NCBI GenBank assembly: GCA_018417955.1
Contig: JACTVC010000045.1
Coordinates: 167,773-231,772 of the forward strand
Source of the DNA: Laccaria trichodermophora
Lineage: Eukaryota > Basidiomycota > Agaricomycetes > Agaricales > Hydnangiaceae
DNA length: 64,000 bases
Reading direction: 5' to 3'
The position numbers were made by a program, and so were the translations under genes. The notes beneath the pieces were generated by a model. The model was not told where the DNA came from. It saw only the letters and a program-made list of their open reading frames with translations, and searched no databases. The number at the start of each line of letters is the position of its first letter. The first letter of the stretch is position 1. Positions 11,485 to 22,579 of this stretch are shown one piece after another.

Positions 11485-11710
11485 AGATTACAGATTGGAA
11501 TTACGGAGGCAAGTTGGCTCTGCGTGTAGAAGACAAGAAGTAGTTTGTCTTTGTTTCAAACAGGGAAGTTGGCTGGATGGGAGTGGCCATGGTGTCGGAA
11601 AAAAGTCAGACCAAGCGAAAATTGAAGCATAAGTTGAAAAAAGTTCAGCTTTTTTATGTTGTCCGATCATAGTTTCGCCTCCCCGCAGGGAGCTCATTTC
11701 AATTAAAAAT

Positions 11711-11745
11711 GTCTGGCCATTGCAATTTTCATGCAATGGCCAGAC
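11711..11745. other. Conserved hairpin, perfect 14-bp stem (unit c)
   Basis: GTCTGGCCATTGCA, loop ATTTTCA, then the exact complement TGCAATGGCCAGAC. This is the best-paired version of the intergenic hairpin. The other units carry one to three mismatches in the right arm (for example CAACAGCC). Confidence 0.7.
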
Positions 11746-11823
11746 GTGGTTCGGCGTGACATATTTTACTGACTACCGACGTGAAGGGGTACTATTTACT
11801 CTCAGAAAAGGCCTAGAGGAGGG

Positions 11824-12730
11824 TCAATGATGCGGTCCATGTAATTTCTGCAAATCAGGGTCCGGATACTCCGCCAACAAGGCTGGATCCAAGTGGAAGT
11901 TTTCAGGGGACGGGGAGCGTGGTGGTGGTACGTCGTTTGGGTCAAGAAGTAACAAACGTCGAGCAGTTGGCGAAAGTGTTGCGGGGACGAAGAATGAGTT
12001 GGGGGTGAATGTAGGTCTAGAGGGACCTAGCTCCTCTGATAGGGGATCGTTGTCTGTGTCTGCGCCAGGCAGTGAGAGGACGGGAAGGCCCAGAGATGAT
12101 GGTGAGATGATCACAGCATCATTGTTGGTGGGTAGAGGGGTGAATGACCGGATCAAAGGGGAAGAGGGAGAGCTGAGCTTCATGTTTTCATCATCTATAG
12201 AGGGGAGATGGGTATCGACGGGGAATTGGTGGAGGCGTTGATGGAGAAATGGATGGTGTGGAAAGAGGTGAGAGTGCAGTACTCGATTCTCCAGCTTTTG
12301 TGCTGATACAGTCGTGATCGACTTGCATCGATTCCGGACTGGGTTCATCCCAAATATCTGGGGGTTGCATGGGGTATGTCAAGGAGGGGCAGGAACGGGC
12401 GGTACGAGGGCCGTGCAATTTCACACCGATGATAGCAGAGGGGGGGTGACGACGTTGACGTAGATGGGATATCGCATAAGAGATAAGAATGCTCCGCTGT
12501 CCCACTCTGGAGAGAGGCGAGAGCAGAGGGTCTACGCCTTTGGACTTCAGGCACAAGGTGGATTGGGATGATGATGATGATGCGGTATCAGTGCCGTCCA
12601 GCAAGTCTGCGCCAGATAATATAGGAGAGAGGCACTGCGCAGATAAAATGGGAGAGAGACATGAGGATGATGATGACGCGGCATGCATGACGTCGCGAAA
12701 AGCGTCAGTTGCTAGCAAGGCCAGGGTCAA
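11824..12730 (-). pseudogene. Ser/Pro-rich reading frame, unit c (frameshifted)
   Basis: Two overlapping minus-strand frames (11824-12348 and 12191-12730) together cover the region that is a single open frame in units d and f. The C-terminal frame ends SPSPENFHLDPALLAEYPD..., as in the other units. Part of the middle section present in unit b is retained and part deleted, which shifts the frame near 12230. Low-complexity Ser/Pro composition; no domain recognised. Confidence 0.4.
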
Positions 12731-12826
12731 TGTAGGTCACATGAGGGGAGGCGAGAGTGGTGCCTGTGATGTGAGTGCTGTGGGACGCATGACCAACAGG
12801 GAGTCGTAGCAGAAGGGCGATTGCCG

Positions 12827-13350
12827 GAACATAAAAAAAATCGAATTTCAGCGGTGGGGTTGAGTGACACAAAGGAAATGAAACACAGCACTATGTGCTG
12901 CCATGTAACAATGGCCAGACTTTGAAAATAAGTGCAAGAGTGATTCTTGAAGGTGATATCAGAAAAGACGAACAAAAGATGGGCGTAGGAAAAAGCTTAC
13001 AATGTCTTCAAAGGTGGGTAGCAGGAGGGCGATTGCCGGAACTCGAAAAAACAAATTTGAGCCATGGGGTGGAGTTACACCAAGAAAATGACAAGCAGCA
13101 CTATGTGCTGCCACGTAGCGATGGCCGGACTTGTAAAAATCAAAAAATAATTGCAACAGTGAATCTTGAAGGTGATATGAGAAAAGCAGAACAAAGAGAG
13201 GGTCTAGGAACAAGCGTACCATGCCTAGGAAGGTGGGTACGGCGAGGGCGATTGCCGGAACTCGAAAAATCGAATTTAAACAGTGAGGGGATGTATTGTA
13301 AAAATAAAATGCTGTAGCATCCTGTAGCGATTGCCGGACGTCGAAATATT
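12827..13350. repeat. ~215-bp tandem repeats (unit c)
   Basis: GCGATTGCCGG boxes at 12827, 13029, 13248 and 13327, giving the same full-full-short arrangement as in unit b. Confidence 0.7.
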
Positions 13351-13732
13351 GAGTTTGAATGGTGTTCAAAAGACACAGCGGCGGAACCACATTTCCCAGA
13401 AAGCGATACATTGTGTCGGGCGAATCCAGAGGTAAGGTTGGAGGAACGATAGTGGTCTGCGGACGTCGAAAAATCAAAGAACAGATTTACACAAAGCTTG
13501 CGGCAAGGTAAACGAGGGTTCAGGACAGTAAAAACACACATAAAACTTACATGAGAAGATTTCCTCATGACAGCAATCCCCGGAACACCAAAAATCAAAT
13601 TGAAATTGTGCCCCTCGCCAAACTTGGTCACTTCGAGTTCTATGGGAGGCAATACATTGTTGTGAGGTTTCATTAGCAAACGGAAGTGAAGGATCACAGA
13701 CCGAGTTGACTTGCATGACCTAGGCATGCATA

Positions 13733-15060
13733 ATGGCTGAGACGACGACCGCAGAGGTGGTGGAGGAAAGCAAAGCTGTTTGGCCCAAAATGGAATTGTT
13801 AGTCAACCTGGGGAAGAACAAACAAAATTTGACCCACCAGAGCGGGATATGTGAACGTCGTCAACAACAACCTCTGACTGGATGGTGATGGTGAGTGAAA
13901 ATGTAACAACAACTTGCCAAGCAACTTACCTGACAATTCAGATGAGAGCCGGGCAGCGTAGAGCCATAATGGAGGCAAGGGGAAGGGCGAGCATTCACAT
14001 ATTTCTGAATCTACTTATACCTCTGGGTGCCAAGGAAAATCAACAAAGTTTAGTGTGAGTAAGTATTGTCGGAAGTAACCAGCCGACAAACAATGCACGG
14101 GGACCTTGCCATTTTAGCTTGCCAACATTCCAGGAATAGAGCGATCAGGAGAATATTCTAGGGACACGCACCTCGAATCAAAAATCCGGAGCTATCAAAC
14201 TTTGTGTGTTCGATTTTCTGCAGCTTAGCTTTTCCCCCCATTCCTCCTCCCCTCACCATTCAAATTCTTGCCATCGCTAATTCTGCTTATGTACCAAGTT
14301 CAAATTTTCTGGGATATGAATCTTTCCCCCTCCACCTGTGGTATGTAAATCCCGAATGACTGGATAGCTAGTCACGACTCCACTCTCATCACCATGTCTT
14401 TTCCAGCTACTCCGAAAATGCATGCGCTTCGTATCTATCTCAATGTGTCTGCCATATTTTACCATACTTACCATAAATTCTACTCTCCAGGTCCAGCGCT
14501 TTGCAAATCAGTGGGGATTTTGTTGTCAAGGACAATTTATGGCAATTGCTCTGCAGGAACAAAATTATCTCATGTGCATTGTTTTTAGGTTTACGGCGTA
14601 CATCTCGCAAACGCCTCTCAACTCCGAGTCGTCGCATGTGAGCGTGAAACTTTTTTGGGAGATAAGTGGTCAGCTGTCGCCACCGGTGTGTACGTTTGAG
14701 AACGTTCTTACCCTTCAAACCTAATTTTTTTAATCCTTGACATTCAGAAATTTAGTGCCTGCAGACGACGGTACGAGCGGGAACCTGAGGCTACCATGTC
14801 ACTATTTAAGCAGTCTCCTTGTCGTTCATGATTGTGCGCTCTTGGAGCTTTATTAGAACAGCTCCGTACAGGTCACCTCGCAGTGTTAGTCGGAGATATT
14901 ATCCAAGTACACGTGTCTGAAGTCTGGGCATTTTGCGTAGCGCAAGATTGGAGCAGAGATGTGTACTCCAGACACGGCTCTTCTACCATTTCGTTTCTCC
15001 TACTTTCCGTTTCAATTAATTCTGTACCCCCATGTTTTACGTAGTCATTTGAAATATAAA
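13733..15060. other. Unassigned 1.3-kb segment (unit c)
   Basis: Counterpart of 3789-5103. The MAETT... frame starts at 13733. The intron donor near 14544 is missing, as in units b and f. A frame reading CALLELY*NSSVQ near 14836 is interrupted by the same TAG in every unit. Confidence 0.3.
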
Positions 15061-15119
15061 CTACTCAACGGTCTAACATGACGGTTTTGAAAAGGATTGA
15101 AAGAGATTAGAACGCGACT

Positions 15120-16740
15120 TCCTCGTTTCCTGATTCTTCAACGCGCTTGGAACGCATCTGTACAATGAACATTTCAGGTTCTTTTTCGGAACCCTCGGAA
15201 CCCTGTAAACCCTGTACCTGGATTTCTAGTGCTTTGGCCAGTGGAAGGTGTAACCTGGGCACACTGCGCCCATCATCCCCTGCATTCTACTTATACAATC
15301 CTCTACCTTTTTCTATTCGTAGTCTACAATTTGCAACTCATATGCATATTCATAAATGTATTTGACATATTCTAGCAATGAACGAGTGCGCAGACGTGCA
15401 GATATCTATTGTATGGAGGATGATCTCCTCCTCCCCCGATTCCGATTTCTTCATTACGCTTGAAACACATTCTCAAAACGATTCATTCTACACATCAGGG
15501 TCTTCTTCGGAACCCTGCCAACCCTGTGCCTGAACTTGCAGAACTTTTGACAGCGGAAGATGCGAGCACGGAATCCGCGCCCGATATTCATATAAAATGC
15601 AAGGGACTTGAATGACCTTGCTCCATTCATAGTGTACAATTTCTATCAAGCTACGACTCATAAATGTATACCTACGTACTGTAGAGGCTTCACAACAACG
15701 TAGAAACCCAATGGAGCGAGAATATTCGAAGTGAGCACAATGGTCTCCTCCTCCCCCGAATCTCATTTCCCAATCTCACTTGAAACAGGTTCGTAAAGCG
15801 GACAGTCCTACGTGTCAGGGCCTTATTCAAAACCTTGCCAAGTATGTACCTGAATTTCCAGAACTTTTGTCAGTGGAAGATACTAGCATGCGTGCACAAC
15901 TTACCAGTATTCCGAACCACTCTCTAACTTCCTCCATTCGTAATGCATCCTTGTCGTCCAAGTGTAGCTCGGATATCTATTCCTAAATCTATTCAAGACT
16001 TCTCAACAAATGGTAGCACAGTCGAGCACGCAAAAACGTACATATAATGATAACTTCCTCCTCCTCACCCAATTCCGTATCCATCGCGCTTGAAACGAAT
16101 TGGTGAAACTGACGTTTTTACACGTCAGGGTCTTCTTTGGAACAATGCCATCTGCGTGCCTGGATACCTGTAACCTTCCGTCAGCGAAAGATTACGGCGG
16201 GCGCGTAGTTTTCCATATTTCGTACCATTCCTGAAGTTTCTCCATTCGCCGTATGCCAGATGTGCGCAATGACATCTCATGTATCTTTGCCTAATTCCTC
16301 AATAGTATCAGTGATTCGAGACGTTGACAGAGCCAGCGGACGTACCTTCCGAGCGATAGGTGAGGATCTGCTCCTCCTCCCCCGATTCTACATCGCGCTT
16401 GAACCGCACACACGGATTTTCCATCTTGACGTGTCAGGGTGCTATTCGGGTAGTATCCCCGGTGTCCCTGCACTTAGGAAATCAGAAGTTCTGGTGTAAG
16501 AAGTTTGTGAGCGAGTGTGTGCTCACCAAAGTGTTTATCGTCCGAATTCACCATTTGTTGTAATACGCTTTCGCGTTTCTTGAATAAAGAAAGTTTCGAA
16601 ATTTGTTTATTAATGTAGTAGAATTATAGTAGACTCACTCGCGTAGGAAATACCAAAGCGTGTAAGTTCTTTGGGCGCTGAACGTGTCCTCCATCTCCTC
16701 TCCCGATTCCGAATCGAAAAACGGCGTTCTGAACTTTCAA
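15120..16740. repeat. Block of ~310-bp modules (unit c)
   Basis: Six modules as in unit b. On minus, consecutive exon-like blocks with matching phases can be joined: 16784-16876 (31 codons), 16639-16740 (34 codons, VFRFGIGRGDGG), 16527-16578, 16346-16472 (GHRGYYPNSTLTRQDG) and 16226-16290 (RYMRCHCAHLAYGEWRNF), separated by introns with GTACGT/GTGAGT/GTGAGC donors. The next module cannot be joined without a stop. A competing minus frame containing ESGEE varies between modules at third positions (GGA/GGG/GGT), so the true frame is uncertain. Confidence 0.5.
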
Positions 16741-16783
16741 CTATCAGAAAATAATTCATCAAGGGTCTGATGAATGTACGTAC

Positions 16784-16876
16784 TTTGATATTGAACGATG
16801 TGGCTTGGATTTTCTTCAAGCGTTCTGCGCCTTTCGTGAATGGGAGCGATTCCCGCGTAGTAATGAAGATATCTAT
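16784..16876 (-). CDS. Candidate exon of a minus-strand gene of unknown function
   Basis: Exactly 31 codons (IDIFITTRESLPFTKGAERL...) between an acceptor CACAG and a donor GTACGT on the minus strand. It is conserved in units b, d, e and f. It is the most gene-like single block in the region left of the plus-strand spliced gene. The upstream exon is probably near 16890-17030. I do not recognise the protein. Low confidence because the exon chain breaks down in the tandem modules to its left. Confidence 0.35.
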
Positions 16877-17138
16877 CTGTGTACGTTAGTCGGGTTTTCT
16901 TTCATGAATGAATTGAACGTACTTCGAGTGATCCTTGATGAAAAAGTACACTAGACGATGCCGGAGTGTGTTGAGAAACCAGAGGAATGGATGGATACGA
17001 AACTTACGCAAAGACCATATCCTCCTTCCCCGGTTTCTTGGATCCGAACCCTGCACGAAACAAGACCCTGCTTCCACAACGTTTTTGCGTCACGTCAGTC
17101 ACAACCCGGCTACTTACCGCCAAGCGAGAAGACCTATA

Positions 17139-19020
17139 AAGACGACCTGGTTAGTCCAATATCTTTCATCAGCACCCACTTACTTACATTCCCTCTGCTC
17201 CTCCCGCCCTTCTTCTTCCGTCGTCAACGTCCGCTCCCCTCTCCTCGTCGTCCTCCAATCGTCGTCGTCATTGGCTGGTAAGTTGTCTCGTCGTCCGCTG
17301 ATCTTGACGTTGCTCATCGACGTTTAGGACTTTCCCTTCGACGTCAAGCGTAACGGAATGCTAGACGGAAATGAGGTACATCAACGTCCTTTTTGTGGTG
17401 CACAACATTGACTTACCCTTGCTGACATCCCTTTTCCGCAGGTTGTTTGTGACGGCGCTGACGACAACGGTAAGTTTTCGTTAACATGAGTGCTGCACAT
17501 GTCCTTACTTACCACGCTGCTCGTGCCTCTCAGATTCCCCATGGTCAACTTGTCCGCCCCGTTTCTATGCGACGTGCACCATCGGATCGTTACTGATAGC
17601 TTGGAGGGGCGGAATAAGTGTTGTGAGGTGTGGAGGACGTGTGGATGATGGATCTGCAAAAGGTACGTCAGTGTCGTCCATTTCAACTCAAACACATGAT
17701 GTTTACTCACCTGAATACCTGTTTCCAGCTTGTTCGTCGCGTCTCCCGCGTAACGAGCGCCCTGGGCCATCGATGAAACTCTAAGAGGTACGTTAACGTC
17801 TTTCCGCGTTTGAACTAATCACTTACCTGTGTCGTGTAGCGTCAACGTGGTTTACAGAAGCATGACGACCTACGAAACGTAAGTCATCGTACACGATTCT
17901 CAAGAGGAACCAACTGACCTGAACGTTGTGGCTGAAGTTGGTGGATGGGCGTTGTGGCTGTGGGAAACGGTGAGCAGAGAGTAACATTGTAACGTGTGAC
18001 GATAGTGACTTGCCTCTTACCACCACCAGCTGCCCACGTCGTCGCCCATTCCACTGGGTTTTTCGTGCATGAAGCCCTCGGCGTCGGCGCTTCCGACACG
18101 CAGCACGATGGACTCGACGGATGCTTTGAACACATAGGGTGGTAAGTCGTTGACCATGCATTGAAAGGTTTCGTGAACGCTTACCATTGTGTACTATCGC
18201 CAGAACGTCGACAATGCGACACGTTACGAGCAACTCGGTCGTCGAGGGATTACGGGGGGATAGACGAGCATACAGCGTACAGAAAGGGTGCAAAAACAAT
18301 GGTACGTGCCCCCTAACGTCTTGTATAGTTCACTGAAAGTCACCTCTCCCTCTTCCTCTCCGTTTCCAGGCCAACAGCTCTTCCACCGGCGCAAAATCGT
18401 CACAATCGCGGAATCCTACGCTCCCCGACTCGATTACGCCAAACGCCACACCTAACGAATGGTTCCCGTTCTCGCAGGAGGCAAGGACCGTGTCCCACCC
18501 CAAATCCAACGTTCTCAACTCTCCCAACGTCGTTCCGAGGGCACGGAAGACCTCCCTTTTGCGTGGGGAGCTGGAACCCGGCCTAGACGACCAACCTCAC
18601 GCCCTTTGGAATCGTGTTCACCGTTGAACACGATGCGAAAATCGGAGGCGCGTCGCGTTACTGTCATTGAAGGGATGGATTTGGGGAGAAGAAGGTTCAC
18701 CCAGGGTATTTGCAGGCGACGGTCACGTTGAGTGGGGTTGGGAGCGTTTTTGAGCCCATTCGGCAGGCGTCTGAAGGGGGGTAAAGAGTGGAAGCGGATA
18801 GAGGGGTCGGCGTAGGTTGGGAAGATTATGAGGTGAGTTATCGTCAATCCGAGCTAGGGGGGACTTGTAGTGTACTATCGGTCGCTGGCTGGGAACAACG
18901 TGAAACGCGCCAAGTCGATGGCGCTGCTCAAGCAGAGCAGGAACAGCTGCTTCGGTCGTTGTGTACGGATAGGTGCCCATCGCAGTTGTAGCACAGAGTC
19001 CACGGCTGGGAGGGGTGTAG
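17139..19020 (+). pseudogene. Multi-exon plus-strand gene of unknown product (unit c)
   Basis: Counterpart of 7199-9080. The TATAAAG lies near 17136. The exon at 18030-18141 is open for 37 codons (HSTGFFVHEALGVGASDTQH) between CCACCAG and GTAAGT, and is the same in unit d but frameshifted in b and f. A downstream exon near 18240 hits a stop in the joining frame. A later exon pair, ending VGWEDYE and continuing KVYHRSLAGNNVKRAKS across a GTGAGT..CAG intron at about 18832-18870 in the better-preserved units, is damaged here. Confidence 0.35.
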
Positions 19021-19543
19021 GGAAACGAAGGTGTATCAGAGGACGAGGGTGGCGAATGGGAGGAACCGTTTGTACCACCAACTTGTTATGTATGCACGAA
19101 GTGTGAAGGTGATCATGAAAGAAGGATAGCACGCATACAAGTCAACACACAATATTACATCTCAATTCCATGCTCCGAACGGTCACCCGACTGTTGCCAC
19201 CATCTTCTTATCGGATATCCCATCGTACAATGTCTTCCGCATTCATCATACAACCTCAAGACACCCGTCCAGATTGCGCCTGGAACTGACGTTGCAGAGC
19301 TCTGGAACTCCACTCCTCAGGGAGACAAGCCACCAAAAGTGGGGACGACCCGGACGTTCTACAATACCCCACAGGGCAAGGTCACGACTGTATCATCTTT
19401 GGGAGGTGGCTTCGCGGCGAAGAGTGCCGATGCCAAGAGGGAATTGGTCAGGAAGTCTGTTGGAAACGGCGTGAAGGCGTTGAAGGAGTTGGAAGGCGTC
19501 AAGGATGTCATCGTGGATGAGTCTGCAGACCCTCACGCTGCTG
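19021..19543 (+). other. Open CxxCxxC frame joined in frame to aminopeptidase exon 1 (unit c)
   Basis: Starting right after a TAG (which also reads as a GTGTAG splice acceptor), a 174-codon frame has no stop. It reads GGEWEEPFVPPTCYVCTKCEGD, so Cys spacing C-x2-C-x2-C, a possible small zinc site. In this unit only, one extra A near 19164 plus the 5-bp deletion near 19246 place this frame in register with the aminopeptidase exon 1, ending at 19543 in the correct phase. There is no ATG in the frame, so it would need an upstream exon. It may be chance. Confidence 0.3.
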
Positions 19544-21458
19544 GTCAGTTTTCCTTGCATTTGCGTGGCCATCTATCTGATCCACTACTTTAGCTGTCGC
19601 CGCACATCTGGCTTTGTACAGCTTCACACTGAAGACCTCTCCGCCATCGCGATTCAACCCCAACCTCACAGAACCCATTCCTCCGAAGCTTACCTTTGCG
19701 CCTCTTCAGACCTCCAAGGAATGGGATCGAGGTGTTATTTTCGCCCAGGCCCAAAACCTTGCTCGTACAGTGCGTACTCATGACACGGCATGAAATGTAT
19801 CTTACCCATACTCTTGCAGCTCATGGAACTCCCAGCTAACATTCTTACGCCAACGGTTCGTATCTCCTCATGAGGTGTGACGCGAGATCCTGACATTCGC
19901 TTTAGGAGTTTACGAACCGAGCGAAGGAAAACTTTGCTGGCATTCCGAACGTAGAAATCATCGTCCGAGACGAAGCCTGGGCCGCTGAAAAAAAACATGG
20001 TAACCCCCATTTGGACTCAATAAATCTACCTGATCTCATCTTTATTTCAGAACGTTTTTCTTTCCGTTACACAAGGCACCACAGAGCCTGCAAAAATCCT
20101 CGAGATGTATGTTCATTTCTTCAGTTCCCCAACGTCATACTTACTTCCGGCAGTCACTACAAAGGCGCTGCAGACAAAAACGCTCAACCACTGGCCTTTG
20201 TCGGAAAGGGCATCACGTTCGATTCGGGCGGCATCAGCTTGAAGCCTGGAGCGGTACGTCCATCCCTGAAGTCCTATCATCTCGTCACTCATCTTGGTTA
20301 GGGTATGAAACTGATGCGTGGAGACATGGGAGGCGCGGCGGCCGTCGTCTCGGCCGCATGGGCCATCGCCAAATTGCAGCTACCGTACTGTATTTCCCTT
20401 CCAGCTTTCTCCGAATTGCCTTTAACTCTTGCTCTTCAGTGTCAATCTCGTTGTCACTACTCCTCTGACAGAGAACATGCCCGGACCCAGCGCTACCAAG
20501 CCTGGTGATATGTGCGCCCTCTATATCCCATCCTTCTTCATCGATGCTTACGACGGTGTACCCATAGATTTTACGCCATGAACGGTAAATCGATAGAAGT
20601 GGATAACACGGACGCCGAGGGGCGGTTGGTTCTCGCTGGTATGTCTCTCTTTGACCCCTCCATTGCGCAAAGACGTGACTAATTCGGCAGATGCGATCTA
20701 CTACACGGCAACCGAGTATAAACCACATACACTTATTGACGTCGCCACTCTCACAGGGTCAGTTCTACCATCTCCTCCATGGCCGCCATGTTGATCTCAT
20801 GCTTCTTAGAGCCATGGTGATCGCTGTTGGCGAGGTGTATTCCGGCGTATTCTCAGTCTGTCCATTCCTGACCTTTTCCCTCAATGATGATATGACGTGA
20901 ATTGTTTTGTAGACCTCAGACGAACTGTGGAACGAGCTCCACGCTGCGGGTGAGGTCGAGTACGATAGGTTCTGGCGCATGCCGTTGGATGAAGATTTTG
21001 GCCCGCAAATTTATTCCAGTAATGCCGATTTGCAAAATGTGCGTTCTCTTTGACACCTCCCGCTTCACCTCCTCCTGTCTTATCCCATCCTTTCAACTAC
21101 CTTCACTTGATAGACCGGAGGTAGACCCGCAGGCTCATGCACAGCTGCGCTGTTCCTCAAAGCCTTCGCTGAGGGCGCCAGCCCCGAAGAGGGTAAAGAA
21201 CCAGAGATGAAATGGGCGCACATAGATATTGCTGGATCCATGGAGGTTTGTTTCTTCTTCATCTTTTTTACTCAATACTCAAATCTGCTCACTTCTTTGC
21301 TTTGCCAGGCTACGAGGCCCACGCCGTACCAAGAAAAGGGTATGACTGGTCGGCCTGTCAGGTGAGACTTTGTTTTGGATGATTAGTGGAACATGTATTA
21401 ATCGTGGGTTTATAGAGCGTTGGTTGAGTATGTAACGCGGTTTGCTGGGGCGAAGTAA
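19170..21458 (+). CDS. M17 leucyl aminopeptidase, copy C (frameshift in exon 1)
   Basis: All 15 exons have the same structure as copy B. Exon 1 ends at 19543, exon 2 is 19594-19769, and the stop is TAA at 21456-21458. The 5-bp deletion near 19246 disconnects the MSSAF start (ATG 19230) from the rest, and no in-frame ATG follows until exon 3. Every later exon, splice site and active-site motif ([27 protein letters not shown]) is intact, and intron 6 has a normal GT donor here. The LTR element inserted only 7 bp after the stop codon, so it removes the native 3' UTR and terminator region but not the coding sequence. Confidence 0.75.
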
Positions 21459-21460
21459 AG

Positions 21461-21465
21461 GTACA
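21461..21465. repeat. Target-site duplication GTACA (left)
   Basis: Exact 5-bp direct repeat flanking the LTR element, matched at 32306-32310. Uninterrupted units read AAAGATACAGATTGG at this place, so a single GTACA was duplicated on insertion. Confidence 0.9.
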
Positions 21466-21833
21466 TGTGAAACCGTAGGGCGATTCGGGACTTCTTGACG
21501 AAGGCGCGAGTGCGAGATGGCGGCGGAGAATATTCGTGGTACGCGTGAAAGAGTTCGTAACGTGGTGCCGCAAAGCGGTACCACGTGTAGTTTATCCTGT
21601 GACCCAGGAACTGGGGCGCGGTCACCCGGCGCAGGACTCTTGTATCCCGGAGGGGAGGCATAAGGCTGCCTAGCCGTACAGAAAAGGGGTGACTCCGTCC
21701 ACATGTAATATATGATGTGGTTGCAAAGTGTGTTATTTATTTTGTAAGCGACACTATATAGTGAGAAGTAAACAGAAGTAAATACGATGATCCTAGGTCA
21801 CGCAAGAGTAGCTTATACTAGCACACCGTTACA
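21466..21833 (-). repeat. 3' LTR (368 bp)
   Basis: Identical by eye to 31938-32305. In element orientation it runs TGTAACGGTGTG...GGTTTCACA. It contains TATATAG (promoter-like) and an imperfect 12-bp hairpin ACGTGGTGCCGC-AAA-GCGGTACCACGT at 21560-21586 with one mismatch (G:U in RNA). Confidence 0.95.
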
Positions 21834-21845
21834 AAGCCCCCCCGT
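21834..21845 (-). other. Polypurine tract
   Basis: In element orientation CACGGGGGGGCTT directly precedes the 3' LTR. A short G-rich purine run at this spot is the expected plus-strand primer site of an LTR retroelement. Confidence 0.7.
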
Positions 21846-22579
21846 GAGATTGGAGCATCGACCATGGGCGCAATCGTTCCCTTTCCACTGAGTTTCTTGT
21901 GGTATCTTCTTTGACCTGTTGACAGCCTCATACTACGTTCATCCCGTCGTTTCGCTTTGACTTGAACAGCTTAGCCGGGCAGTTAGACATCAGACAGTCA
22001 TCGGCAGGGTCGATGTGAAATAATGGAGGCAATGATACTCATCGGGTTCTGAGAAAGGTAGCGTTGTCGCGCCGTTCATGGCCAGGTAGAACTCAATGTA
22101 ACAGAGTCAGGTAGAGATACCCTTCGCGCCGTAAGGCCATGGGGAGTTGGATAGTAAGTCTGTGATGACTGGGGCGCAGAAGATAGGAGGTAGGAGTGAG
22201 ACTCGTATGGTGAGCAGCAAGTGAATTATCTGGTGAGGAAGGAGAATGGGCGACCACTGATGTCTTTGGGGGTTTACGTGTCGAACCGAAGTTCTTGATA
22301 ATGTTTTGGCGGTGTAGATCTACGACGTTTACTCGAAAGGCGTCATTCCCGATTATGCAGTCCCCGCGTAATGGGGTGGATCATAGGTGGTTGAGTTATG
22401 GATGCAATGGTGTTTGGATCCCGTTCCACACCGACGAACTTGATCGTGCCACGTATCAGTAGGCCGTCCGAGAGCTCCTACAGAGTCTCCATAGTCATCG
22501 GAGGATCCCAAAGGCTCCATCTTATTTTGCTGCTGGTGATGCTTGTAGATTCCCCATTGACGTGCTTGTTCAAGGATTA
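21846..22579 (-). other. Non-coding 3' region of the LTR element
   Basis: About 730 bp between the stop codon of the giant ORF and the polypurine tract. No frame longer than about 65 codons and no recognisable motif were seen. It may carry 3' cis signals. Confidence 0.5.

Larger units (their letters stand above)
1428..11488. repeat. Tandem array unit b
   Basis: Complete unit of about 10.06 kb. By eye it is collinear with units c-f across its whole length once the inserted mobile elements are removed. It is the longest in the Ser/Pro-rich frame region, where units d-f have internal deletions. Confidence 0.9.

Noticed and set aside
14440..14718. 92-codon minus frame (KRTHRWRQLTTYLPKKFHAHMRR) as a gene
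   Set aside because: Units d and e show a canonical plus-strand intron across this stretch, so the opposite strand is more likely the coding one, and no homologue is recognised.
21279..21704. 141-codon minus frame at the end of the 3' LTR reading into the aminopeptidase
   Set aside because: It is just the LTR copy of the giant ORF start running antisense into unrelated sequence.
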